48,082 nt of DNA from an uncultured Paracoccaceae bacterium (GTDB lineage: Bacteria > Pseudomonadota > Alphaproteobacteria > Rhizobiales > Rhizobiaceae). The stretch's first letter is position 1. Each line of letters starts with the position of its first letter. The notes under the pieces are model-generated. The model made no database searches, had not been told where the DNA came from, and worked only from the letters and a program-made list of their open reading frames with translations. The stretch covers positions 1-48,082 of the forward strand of contig CALMYO010000201.1 of assembly GCA_937873685.1 (NCBI GenBank), written 5' to 3'. This document shows, piece after piece, positions 1-7,613 of the stretch. The position numbers and the translations under genes were made by a program.

Positions 1-318
1 TTTTCGTCCGTTGGCGCGGCGGCGCTCGGAGGTTCGGGCAGTGTTGCCGCCTTTGCCGATGGCGGCGTGGTCGCCGCGCCGACTTACTTCGCAACCAGGG
101 GCGGCCTTGGCCTGATGGGCGAAGCAGGAGCGGAAGCAATCCTGCCGCTGTCGCGCGGGCCGGACGGGCGGCTCGGCGGCGCCGCAAGCGGAGGCGGCGC
201 CGCGCCGACCCTCGTCTTCAACGTCTCGACCCCGGGCGCCGCCAGCTTCGCCAAATCCGAAGGGCAGATCCAGGCGATGCTGGCGCGCGCGGCGCGACGC
301 GGCCAGCGCATGTTCTGA
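1..318 (+). CDS. GTA/phage tail tape measure protein, C-terminal end (partial)
   Basis: The reading frame is open from base 1, so the gene starts before the window and only the last 105 codons are visible. The visible part is Gly/Ala rich and carries the stretch GLMGEAGAEAILPLSR followed by a basic C-terminus, which is typical of the end of phage tail tape measure proteins and of RcGTA g11. Tape measure proteins set tail length and occupy the tail lumen. The next genes are the GTA tail-tip genes in the standard order, which supports the call. The gene ends 11 bases before the next start, so it is probably part of one long GTA operon. Confidence 0.8.
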   Translation, partial: FSSVGAAALGGSGSVAAFADGGVVAAPTYFATRGGLGLMGEAGAEAILPLSRGPDGRLGGAASGGGAAPTLVFNVSTPGAASFAKSEGQIQAMLARAARRGQRMF

Positions 319-329
319 AAGGGAGCGAC

Positions 330-935
330 ATGGCTTTCCACGATGTGGTTTTTCCGGCGCGGCTCGCTTTCGGCGCGCGCGGGGGGCCGCAATGGCGCAC
401 CGACGTGGTGCGTCTCGCCGCCGGTCACGAGAAACGCAACGCCCGCTGGTCGCGCCCGCGCCGCGCCTACGACGTCGGCACCGGCGTCAAGTCGCTCGCC
501 GACCTTGCCGAGCTGGTCGCGTTCTTCGAGGCCCGCGGCGGGCGGTTGCATGCCTTTCGTTTTGCCGATCCGCTGGACAGTTCTTCGGCCGTGCCGGGCG
601 CCGAGCCGGCGCCGAACGACCAGCCCTTCGGTACTGGCGACGGCGCGACAACGGTGTTCCAGTTGCGCAAGGGCGCACGCGACATCACCAAGCCACGCAC
701 CGGCGCGGTGCGGGTGGCGGTGGACGGGGCCGAGGTCGCGCCATCCGCCTTCTCGGTCGATGCGCTGACCGGTCTGGTGACCTTCGCCGTTGCGCCCTCC
801 GACGGCGCGGCGCTTGCCGCAGGCTTCCGCTTCGACGTGCCTGTGCGCTTCGACACCGACACGCTGCAAGTTTCGCTGGAGAGTTTCCGCGCCGGGGAAG
901 TTCCGGCGATTGCGCTCGTCGAGGTGTTCGAATGA
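330..935 (+). CDS. GTA tail protein, DUF2460 / TIGR02217 family (RcGTA g12-like)
   Basis: A 201-residue protein opening MAFHDVVFPARLAFGARGGP, the usual start of the DUF2460 family found in gene transfer agents and related siphophage tails. A GGGAG ribosome site lies just upstream of the ATG. Family members are distal tail components placed between the tape measure gene and the DUF2163 gene, as here. The stop overlaps the next start (ATGA at 932-935), which suggests translational coupling. No catalytic motif is visible, as expected for a structural protein. The family assignment is firm; the exact position in the tail tip is inferred from RcGTA. Confidence 0.88.
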   Translation: MAFHDVVFPARLAFGARGGPQWRTDVVRLAAGHEKRNARWSRPRRAYDVGTGVKSLADLAELVAFFEARGGRLHAFRFADPLDSSSAVPGAEPAPNDQPFGTGDGATTVFQLRKGARDITKPRTGAVRVAVDGAEVAPSAFSVDALTGLVTFAVAPSDGAALAAGFRFDVPVRFDTDTLQVSLESFRAGEVPAIALVEVFE

Positions 936-1810
936 CCGGATTGCCGCAAGCGCTGGCTGATCATCTTGCTGCAAGCGCCACCACCACCTGCCATGCCTGG
1001 ATCGTCACGCGCCGCGACGGGGTGCGGCTCGGCTTCACCGATCACGACCGGACGCTCGCGATCGAGGGCGTGACGTGCGAACCGCAGTCCGGAATGGTTG
1101 CGGGGGAAACAGAGGCGTCGCTCGGGCTTTCGGCCGAGACGTCCGAGGTCGCGGGCGCTCTCACGTCGGAACGAATTTCCGCAGATGACATCGCCGCTGG
1201 CCGTTACGACGGCGCGACCGTCGATCACTATCTCGTCAACTGGGCGGCGGCGGACCAGCGCGCATTGCTGTCGCGGCGCATCGTCGGCGAGATTGTGCGC
1301 GCCGACGAGGCGTTCCGGGTCGAGTTGCGCGGCCTTGCGAGCCGGCTCGACCAGCCGAACGGTCGCCATTATCGCCGCCGCTGCGACGCCGATCTCGGCG
1401 ATGCGCGCTGCGGCGTCGATGTCGACGTACCTGCATACCGTCATCTGGGCGTGGTCGCCGAGGCGTCGCCTGGAGGGCGGCTTCGGGCCGAAGGGTTGGA
1501 CGGGTTCGAGACGAACTGGTTCTCCGATGGGCGGATCCGGTTGGACAGCGGCATGGCGTTAGGTCGCATTTTCGGTGTGCGCCTTCACGCCGGGCAATGG
1601 CTGCACCTCGAAACGCCTTGGCCTGAGGGCGTCGCCGCCGGAGACGCTTTCACCCTGTGGGCGGGATGCGACAAGCAGTTCGCCACCTGCAAGGCAAAGT
1701 TTGCCAACCAGCTGAATTTTCGCGGGTTTCCGCACATTCCCGGCAACGATGAAGCGCTGGCCTACGCCGCGCAGGGGGTGGAGCATGACGGCCGTCCGCT
1801 TGTGCCTTGA
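932..1810 (+). CDS. GTA tail protein, DUF2163 / phage BR0599 family (RcGTA g13-like)
   Basis: A 292-residue protein. The start at 932 overlaps the previous stop; a longer open frame runs upstream only as a shadow of the DUF2460 gene. The N-terminal half has the DUF2163 pattern (WIVTRRDGVRLGFTDHDR). The C-terminal part, around residues 150-285, has spaced cysteines and the FANQLNFRGFPHIPG segment of the phage BR0599 domain. In RcGTA the equivalent g13 product is part of the tail tip and carries an iron-sulfur cluster in the solved particle structure. The cysteines here, near RRRC, ARC and GCDKQFATC, fit that. The gene overlaps the peptidase gene downstream. Confidence 0.88.
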   Translation: MTGLPQALADHLAASATTTCHAWIVTRRDGVRLGFTDHDRTLAIEGVTCEPQSGMVAGETEASLGLSAETSEVAGALTSERISADDIAAGRYDGATVDHYLVNWAAADQRALLSRRIVGEIVRADEAFRVELRGLASRLDQPNGRHYRRRCDADLGDARCGVDVDVPAYRHLGVVAEASPGGRLRAEGLDGFETNWFSDGRIRLDSGMALGRIFGVRLHAGQWLHLETPWPEGVAAGDAFTLWAGCDKQFATCKAKFANQLNFRGFPHIPGNDEALAYAAQGVEHDGRPLVP

Positions 1811-2273
1811 CGACCAGGCTGTCACGCGATCGCGCGACCGCGTTCTTTCCACCGCGCGGGGATGGCTCGGCACGCCCTATCGTCACCAGCAATCGGTCAA
1901 GGGCGTAGCCTGCGATTGCCTTGGGCTGGTGCGCGGGGTGTGGCGCGAGGTCGTCGGCCCGGAACCGCAATCGATGCCGGCCTACAGCCGCGACTGGGCG
2001 GAGGCGTCCAACGCCGATCCGCTGCTGGATGCGGCGATACGATGGTTCGTTCCCGCCGCGGGAGAATTCGCGTCCGGCCAGTTGCTGCTGTTTCGCTGGC
2101 GACCCGGCATGGCGGCCAAGCATCTGGCGATCGTCTCCGGCGCGAACAGGATGATCCACGCCTATGAGCGCCACGCCGTGATGGAATCGCCGCTTTGTCC
2201 GCATTGGCGGCGTCGTATTGCCGGCGCGTTCGATTTTCCCCCGGCCGTGTCGGCCGGCAACCGCAATCAATGA
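1785..2273 (+). CDS. NlpC/P60-family GTA cell wall peptidase (RcGTA g14-like)
   Basis: A 162-residue cysteine peptidase of the tail tip. C45 in CDCLGLVR is the predicted nucleophile and H113 in AKHLAIV is the catalytic histidine, both in NlpC/P60 spacing. The substrate is expected to be peptidoglycan stem peptides, cut locally when the particle delivers DNA. The ATG at 1785 was chosen because the protein then starts close to the normal family N-terminus. An upstream ATG at 1749 in the same frame would add 12 residues lying entirely over the DUF2163 gene. The start overlaps the previous gene by 26 bases. Confidence 0.85.
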   Translation: MTAVRLCLDDQAVTRSRDRVLSTARGWLGTPYRHQQSVKGVACDCLGLVRGVWREVVGPEPQSMPAYSRDWAEASNADPLLDAAIRWFVPAAGEFASGQLLLFRWRPGMAAKHLAIVSGANRMIHAYERHAVMESPLCPHWRRRIAGAFDFPPAVSAGNRNQ

Positions 2274-2285
2274 GGCACAGACGCG

Positions 2286-5200
2286 ATGGCGACCTTGCTC
2301 CTGCAGGCGGCCGGCAGTTTTCTCGGCTCGACCTTCGGTCCTGTCGGCGCGGTGATCGGCCGCGCCGCCGGCGCGCTTGCCGGTAACGCAATCGACCGTG
2401 CCTTGTTTGCGCCGCGTCGCGAAATCGAGGGGGCGCGGCTTTCTGGCGGCCGGCCGGTCGTGGCCGAGGAGGGAACGGGCATCGCGCGCGTCTATGGCAC
2501 AGCCCGGCTTTCCGGCACGATCATCTGGGCGACGCGGTTCGAGGAAGTACAGAACCGCGAGCGCCAAGGCGGCAAGGGCGGCGGCGGAACCACCGTCACC
2601 ACCTACGGCTATTTTGCGAATTTCGCGGTCGGCCTGTGCGAAGGGCCGATCGCCGGGGTGCGGCGCATCTGGGCCGACGGGCGCGAACTCGATATGGACG
2701 GGCTCGACATCCGCATCCACACCGGGACGCAGGACCAGGCGCCCGACCCGCTGATCGAGGCGAAGCAGGGCGCCGGCAACGCTCCGGCCTATCGCGGCCT
2801 TGCCTATGCGGTGTTCGACCATTTCCCGCTTGAGGCCTTCGGCAACCGTATCCCGCAACTGCAATTCGAGGTGATGCGCCCGGTCGGCGATGTGGAAAAC
2901 GAGCTTAAAGCCATCTGTCTCATCCCCGGCGCAACCGAGCATGGCCTGTCGCCGACGCTCGTTACCGCAACGCCGCGCAAGGGCGAGACGCTGGCGCTGA
3001 ACCGCCATGTCGTCCATGCCACGACGGACTGGACGGCTGCGCTCGACGAGTTGACCGCGCTATGCCCGAACCTCGAACATGTCGCCCTGGTGGTCGCGTG
3101 GTACGGCAACGATCTGCGCGCAGGCCATTGCGTGGTTCGACCCGGCGTGACGACCCGCGACCTGGCCGGCGAGAGCGTGCCGTGGCTGGTCAGCGGCGCA
3201 ACGCGCGCCGACGGCCATCTCGTCAGCGCCATCGGCGACCGCGCCGCCTACGGCGGCACCCCAAGCGACGCCTCCGTGATTGCCGCCATCCGCGACCTCA
3301 AGGAGCGCGGGCTGAAGGTGACGCTCTATCCCTTTGTCCTGATGGACGTGCCGACAGGCAACGGCCTCCCCGATCCCTATGGCGCCGGCGAACAGGCGGC
3401 ATATCCCTGGCGCGGCCGCATTACCTGTCATCCTGCTGCGGGCCAACCTGGCGCCACCGATGCAACCGCATCCGCAGCCGCGCAGGTGGCTGCATTCTGC
3501 GGAAGCGCGACGCCGGGCGGTTTCTCGATTGCCGGCGAGATCGTCACTGCAACGGGCGCAGACTGGGGCTATCGCCGTTTCGTGCTGCATTGCGCGCAGC
3601 TCTGCGCGGTCGCCGGCGGCGTCGATGCCTTCCTGATCGGCAGTGAATTGCGAGGGCTGACCCGCATCCGCGACGGCGCGAACGGCTTTCCCTTCGTCAA
3701 TAAACTGCGCGCACTCGCCGCCGATGTGCGCACGATTCTTGGCGGGTCGTCCAGGCTGACCTACGGCGCCGACTGGAGCGAGTATTTCGGCTACCAGCCG
3801 GCGGATGGCAGCGGCAATGTCTGGTTCAACCTCGACCCGCTCTGGGCCGATGCGAATATCGACGCCGTCGGCATCGACAATTACCTGCCGCTCTCCGACT
3901 GGCGCGATGGCGACGAACTCGGCGCCAATCCGGATGGCCTGACCGCCCCGGCCGATCGCGCCGGGTTGGCGCAGGCGATCGAAGCCGGCGAGCAATACGA
4001 CTGGTACTATGCCAGCGACGGTGACCGCGTAAACCGGCTCCGGTCGCCGATTGCCGACGGCGCCTATGGCAAGCCCTGGGTGTTCCGCCCGAAGGATGTC
4101 GCGGGATGGTGGGGCAACGCGCACCACAAGCGCATCGGGGGGGTGGAATCCCCATCGCCGACCGCATGGTTGCCGGCTTCCAAGCCGGTCTGGTTCACCG
4201 AGCTCGGCTGCCCGGCGATCGATCGTGGCGCCAACCAGCCGAACGTCTTTGTCGATCCGAAATCTTCCGAAAACGCGTTTCCGCATTTCTCCAACGGGGC
4301 GCGAGACGACACGGTCCAGTGCGCCTATCTCGGCGCACATTTCGATCACTGGGCGGCGCACAACCCGGTCTCGCCGGTTTATGGCAAGCCGATGCTCGAG
4401 ACGGACCGCATCTATGCCTGGGCGTTCGATGCACGGCCGTTCCCGGCCTTTCCGTTGGCGCGTGACGTGTGGGGCGACGGCGACAACTGGCTGCGCGGCC
4501 ATTGGCTGAACGGCCGGCTCGGTGCGGCGTCGACCGGCGATCTGGCCCGCGCGATACTCTCCGATCATGGCATTGCCGATGTCGCCGTCGACGGTCTGGA
4601 TGGAGGCGTGCAAGGGCTGGTGATCGCCGAGCCGTCTTCGGCGCGTGCGGCGCTGGAGGCGCTGGTTGGCAGCCATGGCGTTCTGGTTTCGGAACAGGGT
4701 GCAACTTTGCGCCTGCAATCGGCCGCGCGGGTGCAGCCGGTGACCATCGCGCGCGGCGATCTGGTCGATGAGGAGGACGAACCGGTACTGAAATCGACGC
4801 TGGCGCAAGAGAGCGAACTGCCGGCCGAAATCGTGCTGCACTATCGCGATTGCATGCGCGACTATCAGGCCGCGAGCGCGCTTTCGCGCCGACGCGAAGC
4901 GGGCGGACGCCGGCAATGGACCGTCGATTCGCCCTTCGTGATGGACGAAGCGGCTGCGCTCGCAATGGCGAACCGCATGCTCGATGCAGCGTGGGGATCG
5001 CGTGAAAGCGTGTCATTTTCCCTTGCGCCCGACAAGGTGACGCTGACACCCGGAGCCGTGTTTCGCTTTGAGGACGGCGCGCCTGACGACCTGCATGTGG
5101 TGACCCGCATCGAGGCCGGCGCAACGCTTAGGCTGGAGGCGACGGCGCTGACTCGGCGAGTCACGGGCGGCGAGCAAGCCGGCTTGCCGCCGGCGGTTGG

Positions 5201-6170
5201 TGTTTCGGCAACGGGAGGCGCGTTCGCGGGGCCGCCGTGGTTTCGCCTGCTCGACCTGCCGCTGCTTCCCGGCGAAAGCGAACCAGATTGTTTTCGCGCC
5301 GCGCTCTGGGCGAAGCCCTGGACCGCGCAGGCGCTGCACGTGGCTCATGGCGACGACGGATTCGCGTTGCGCGCCACCGTTCCCGCCCGCGCCACGGCCG
5401 GCATTCTTGCAACCGCGTTACCGTCGGGCGTGGCCGGGGTTTTCGACGAGGCTGCGGCGTTCGAGGTCTCGCTGTTTTCCGGAGGACTGGAGAGCGTTTC
5501 GCAATCACGGTTGCTTGCTGGCGCCAATACGCTTGTGATTGCGACCGCCAATGGCGGTCATGAGGTGCTGCAGTTCCGCGATGCGGTGGAGATCGCGCCG
5601 GACCGGTGGCGGTTGTCGGGCCTGCTGCGCGGGCAACTCGGTACGGAAGACGCGATGAACGCCGGAGCCAGCGTCGGCGCGGATGTCGTCCTGCTCGACG
5701 CGTCCGTCGTTGCGGCCGGATTGAGGGACGATGAAGCCGGTCTGGCGCTGGATTGGCGCGCCGGACCGGCCGGTTATCCGTTCACGGACGACCGTTTCCG
5801 CACCATTACGGCCACCGGTGGCCTGCGCGCCTTCACACCGCTTTCGCCGGTGCACCTTGCGGCGATCCGCCAAGAAAACGGTGACATCGCCACATCGTGG
5901 ATTCGTCGCACCCGCACCGGAGGCGACAACTGGATGGCCGACGACGCGCCGCTCGGCGAAGCCTTCGAACGCTATCGCCTTCGCTTGCGCGACAATGTCG
6001 GCGGTCTCGTGCGCGAAGTCGAGACCGCAACGCCGGGATGGGTCTATCCCGCAACGCAGGTGACGGCCGATTTCGCCTCACCGCCGTCGCAACTCGACCT
6101 GGAGATCGTCCAGTTGAACGACCGGGTCGGGGAAGGCGTGCCCGCCCGCCGCACCATTCCGGTGAGCTGA
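2286..6170 (+). CDS. GTA host-specificity / tail fiber hub protein (RcGTA g15-like megatron)
   Basis: A 1294-residue protein, the usual size for the large GTA tail-tip protein. The N-terminal 230 residues look like a tail hub domain, with glycine-rich repeats of the type GSFLGSTFGPVGAVIGRAAG. The middle, roughly residues 400-740, fits the GTA TIM-barrel domain, with GSELRGLT and WFTELGCPAIDRG carrying the conserved acidic residues. The following 250 residues fit the phage tail 3 domain, and the C-terminus is a variable, probably receptor- or capsule-binding part. It is the last large gene of the cluster. Long open frames on the opposite strand here are GC-driven shadows. Confidence 0.9.
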   Translation: MATLLLQAAGSFLGSTFGPVGAVIGRAAGALAGNAIDRALFAPRREIEGARLSGGRPVVAEEGTGIARVYGTARLSGTIIWATRFEEVQNRERQGGKGGGGTTVTTYGYFANFAVGLCEGPIAGVRRIWADGRELDMDGLDIRIHTGTQDQAPDPLIEAKQGAGNAPAYRGLAYAVFDHFPLEAFGNRIPQLQFEVMRPVGDVENELKAICLIPGATEHGLSPTLVTATPRKGETLALNRHVVHATTDWTAALDELTALCPNLEHVALVVAWYGNDLRAGHCVVRPGVTTRDLAGESVPWLVSGATRADGHLVSAIGDRAAYGGTPSDASVIAAIRDLKERGLKVTLYPFVLMDVPTGNGLPDPYGAGEQAAYPWRGRITCHPAAGQPGATDATASAAAQVAAFCGSATPGGFSIAGEIVTATGADWGYRRFVLHCAQLCAVAGGVDAFLIGSELRGLTRIRDGANGFPFVNKLRALAADVRTILGGSSRLTYGADWSEYFGYQPADGSGNVWFNLDPLWADANIDAVGIDNYLPLSDWRDGDELGANPDGLTAPADRAGLAQAIEAGEQYDWYYASDGDRVNRLRSPIADGAYGKPWVFRPKDVAGWWGNAHHKRIGGVESPSPTAWLPASKPVWFTELGCPAIDRGANQPNVFVDPKSSENAFPHFSNGARDDTVQCAYLGAHFDHWAAHNPVSPVYGKPMLETDRIYAWAFDARPFPAFPLARDVWGDGDNWLRGHWLNGRLGAASTGDLARAILSDHGIADVAVDGLDGGVQGLVIAEPSSARAALEALVGSHGVLVSEQGATLRLQSAARVQPVTIARGDLVDEEDEPVLKSTLAQESELPAEIVLHYRDCMRDYQAASALSRRREAGGRRQWTVDSPFVMDEAAALAMANRMLDAAWGSRESVSFSLAPDKVTLTPGAVFRFEDGAPDDLHVVTRIEAGATLRLEATALTRRVTGGEQAGLPPAVGVSATGGAFAGPPWFRLLDLPLLPGESEPDCFRAALWAKPWTAQALHVAHGDDGFALRATVPARATAGILATALPSGVAGVFDEAAAFEVSLFSGGLESVSQSRLLAGANTLVIATANGGHEVLQFRDAVEIAPDRWRLSGLLRGQLGTEDAMNAGASVGADVVLLDASVVAAGLRDDEAGLALDWRAGPAGYPFTDDRFRTITATGGLRAFTPLSPVHLAAIRQENGDIATSWIRRTRTGGDNWMADDAPLGEAFERYRLRLRDNVGGLVREVETATPGWVYPATQVTADFASPPSQLDLEIVQLNDRVGEGVPARRTIPVS

Positions 6171-6235
6171 TGGTGCTTGCGCCGGCGTCTCGGCGAACCG
6201 CGCATTTCTGTCCCTAAACCAGCAAGGAGAATCCG

Positions 6236-6430
6236 ATGCCTGAAAAACCGTGGTATCTGTCCAGGGCCGTCTGGGGCGCGCTGGTCACGATTGGTGCCGC
6301 CATCGCCGGCCTGTTCGGCGTATCCTTCGACGAGGGGGCGGTGACCGAGGCTGCCCTCCAGGTCGTTGCGGCAATCGGCGGGCTGACCGCCTTGTGGGGC
6401 CGTATCGTCGCCAGTACGCGGCTGGTCTGA
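6236..6430 (+). CDS. Small holin-like membrane protein at the end of the GTA cluster
   Basis: A 64-residue protein with a strong AAGGAG ribosome site before the ATG. Two hydrophobic stretches, about residues 11-28 and 38-55, are separated by a short acidic turn (SFDEGAVTE), and the C-terminus is basic. The pattern PWYLSRAVWGALVTI is one I recognise from small phage-related membrane proteins in rhizobia. Size, topology and position after the tail genes suggest a holin-type pore for particle or endolysin release. That function is inferred; an unrelated small membrane protein remains possible. Confidence 0.65.
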   Translation: MPEKPWYLSRAVWGALVTIGAAIAGLFGVSFDEGAVTEAALQVVAAIGGLTALWGRIVASTRLV

Positions 6431-6511
6431 GACGAAAGTTTAATGCGAGGCGCGCGATCGGGCGGCAATTGGCCAGTCGCGCGCCTTGCGTCTGAACATT
6501 TGTTGGGCAAT

Positions 6512-6528
6512 GTTCATGCCGCGTTCAG
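6512..6528 (+). promoter_or_regulatory. PhoP-box-like direct repeat before the FeuN-like gene
   Basis: The sequence GTTCATGCCGCGTTCAG is a direct repeat of GTTCA with an 11-bp period, the geometry used by OmpR/PhoP-type response regulators. It ends 25 bases before the ATG at 6553 and sits where an activator would overlap the -35 region, with TGTATTT about 12 bases downstream as a possible -10. FeuP, encoded just downstream, is the obvious candidate regulator, which would be autoregulation; this is inferred. Confidence 0.45.
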
Positions 6529-6552
6529 ACAGGCATGTGTATTTCCGGCGCC

Positions 6553-6846
6553 ATGATGAAAAACCTGTCCATAGCCCTGCTTGCGCTGACGCCGTTTCTT
6601 GGCGTGCCCGGCGCTTTTGCCGGCCCGTTGTCGGCGGCCATGCCAGACCGGGCGCCGCTTGCGACGCCGGTTGCTGCAAACTGCTATTCTGTCGGGCAGC
6701 AGGTCGCCGCCGAGCGTGGCGCCGAACTGGCCCGCGCAGATTTGAAGACCCGCGGCGGCCAGCCGGTCTGCGTCGTCGTGCTCCTGGTTCCCGGCAAGGC
6801 CGGAGAACGCCCGAAGCGTCAGGAAGTCGTCGTTCCCGCCAACTGA
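6553..6846 (+). CDS. Small exported protein, possible FeuN-type regulator of FeuQ
   Basis: A 97-residue protein from the ATG at 6553; an upstream ATG at 6535 lacks a ribosome site. Residues 1-21 form a signal peptide with a likely AxA cleavage at AFA. The mature part is small, has two cysteines that could form a disulfide, and ends in a basic stretch. No domain is recognised. It lies 95 bases upstream of feuP. In Sinorhizobium meliloti a small periplasmic protein, FeuN, is encoded immediately upstream of feuP and restrains FeuQ signalling, so this is a positional candidate. The sequence match to FeuN could not be tested. Confidence 0.6.
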   Translation: MMKNLSIALLALTPFLGVPGAFAGPLSAAMPDRAPLATPVAANCYSVGQQVAAERGAELARADLKTRGGQPVCVVVLLVPGKAGERPKRQEVVVPAN

Positions 6847-6941
6847 AATCGCGCGCCATTTGGTGACAAACAGGACATTCGTGTTAAAGTTCCTGACCGC
6901 TGGCGTTCTGGGCCGGCGGCTTCGCGACGAGGACGGGCGAC

Positions 6942-7613
6942 ATGCGCATCTTGATCGTTGAGGACGACAAGGACCTGAACCGCCAGTTGGCGCAGGCCCT
7001 TGCCGACAGCGGCTACGTGACCGACACCGCCTTCGACGGCGAGGAGGGTCATTTCCTCGGCGACACCGAGCCTTATGACTGCGTCATCCTCGACATCGGC
7101 CTGCCGGTGATGGATGGCGTCAGCGTGCTGAAACAGTGGCGCGCCGACGGCCGCGTCATGCCAGTCCTCATCCTCACCGCCCGCGACCGCTGGAGCGACA
7201 AGGTTTCGGGCATCGACGCCGGGGCCGACGATTACGTAACGAAGCCTTTCCATATCGAGGAAGTGCTGGCGCGCGTGCGCGCCCTGATCCGCCGCGCCGC
7301 CGGCCACGCCTCCTCCGAAATCGGCTGCGGCCCGCTCACCATCGACACCAAGATGTCGCGCGCGCTGGTCAACGGCATGCCGGTCAAGCTGACCTCGCAC
7401 GAGTATCGGCTGCTTGCTTATCTCGGTCACCATATGGGCGAGGTGGTGTCGCGAACCGAATTGGTCGAGCACCTCTACGACCAGGATTTCGATCGCGATT
7501 CCAACACCATCGAGGTGTTTGTCGGGCGCTTGCGCAAGAAGCTCGGGCTTGATCTGATCGAGACGGTGCGCGGTCTTGGCTACCGCCTGCAAAAGCCGGC
7601 CGATGCGCCTTGA
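6942..7613 (+). CDS. feuP: OmpR/PhoP-family response regulator FeuP
   Basis: A 223-residue response regulator. The receiver domain covers residues 1-115, with acidic pocket D8/D9, phospho-acceptor D51 in LDIGLP and K101 in VTKPF. A winged-helix DNA-binding domain follows, ending with the usual GRLRKKLG and VRGLGYRLQ elements. The segment GHFLGDTEPYD is distinctive of rhizobial FeuP. In Rhizobium leguminosarum feuPQ was described beside cycHJKL and linked to iron uptake; in S. meliloti it controls ndvA and osmoadaptation. The same neighbourhood is present here, with cycHJKL (ccm) starting 2 kb downstream. The gene overlaps feuQ by 11 bases. Confidence 0.88.
   Translation: MRILIVEDDKDLNRQLAQALADSGYVTDTAFDGEEGHFLGDTEPYDCVILDIGLPVMDGVSVLKQWRADGRVMPVLILTARDRWSDKVSGIDAGADDYVTKPFHIEEVLARVRALIRRAAGHASSEIGCGPLTIDTKMSRALVNGMPVKLTSHEYRLLAYLGHHMGEVVSRTELVEHLYDQDFDRDSNTIEVFVGRLRKKLGLDLIETVRGLGYRLQKPADAP

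Noticed and set aside
3060-4916. 618-codon open frame on the minus strand
   Set aside because: It lies opposite the clearly recognisable GTA hub gene, has no family pattern and is explained by high GC at third positions.
1-6430. Ordinary prophage
   Set aside because: Gene order and family membership match gene transfer agents exactly; no integrase, repressor or attachment site is visible beside it, although the upstream part is outside the window.
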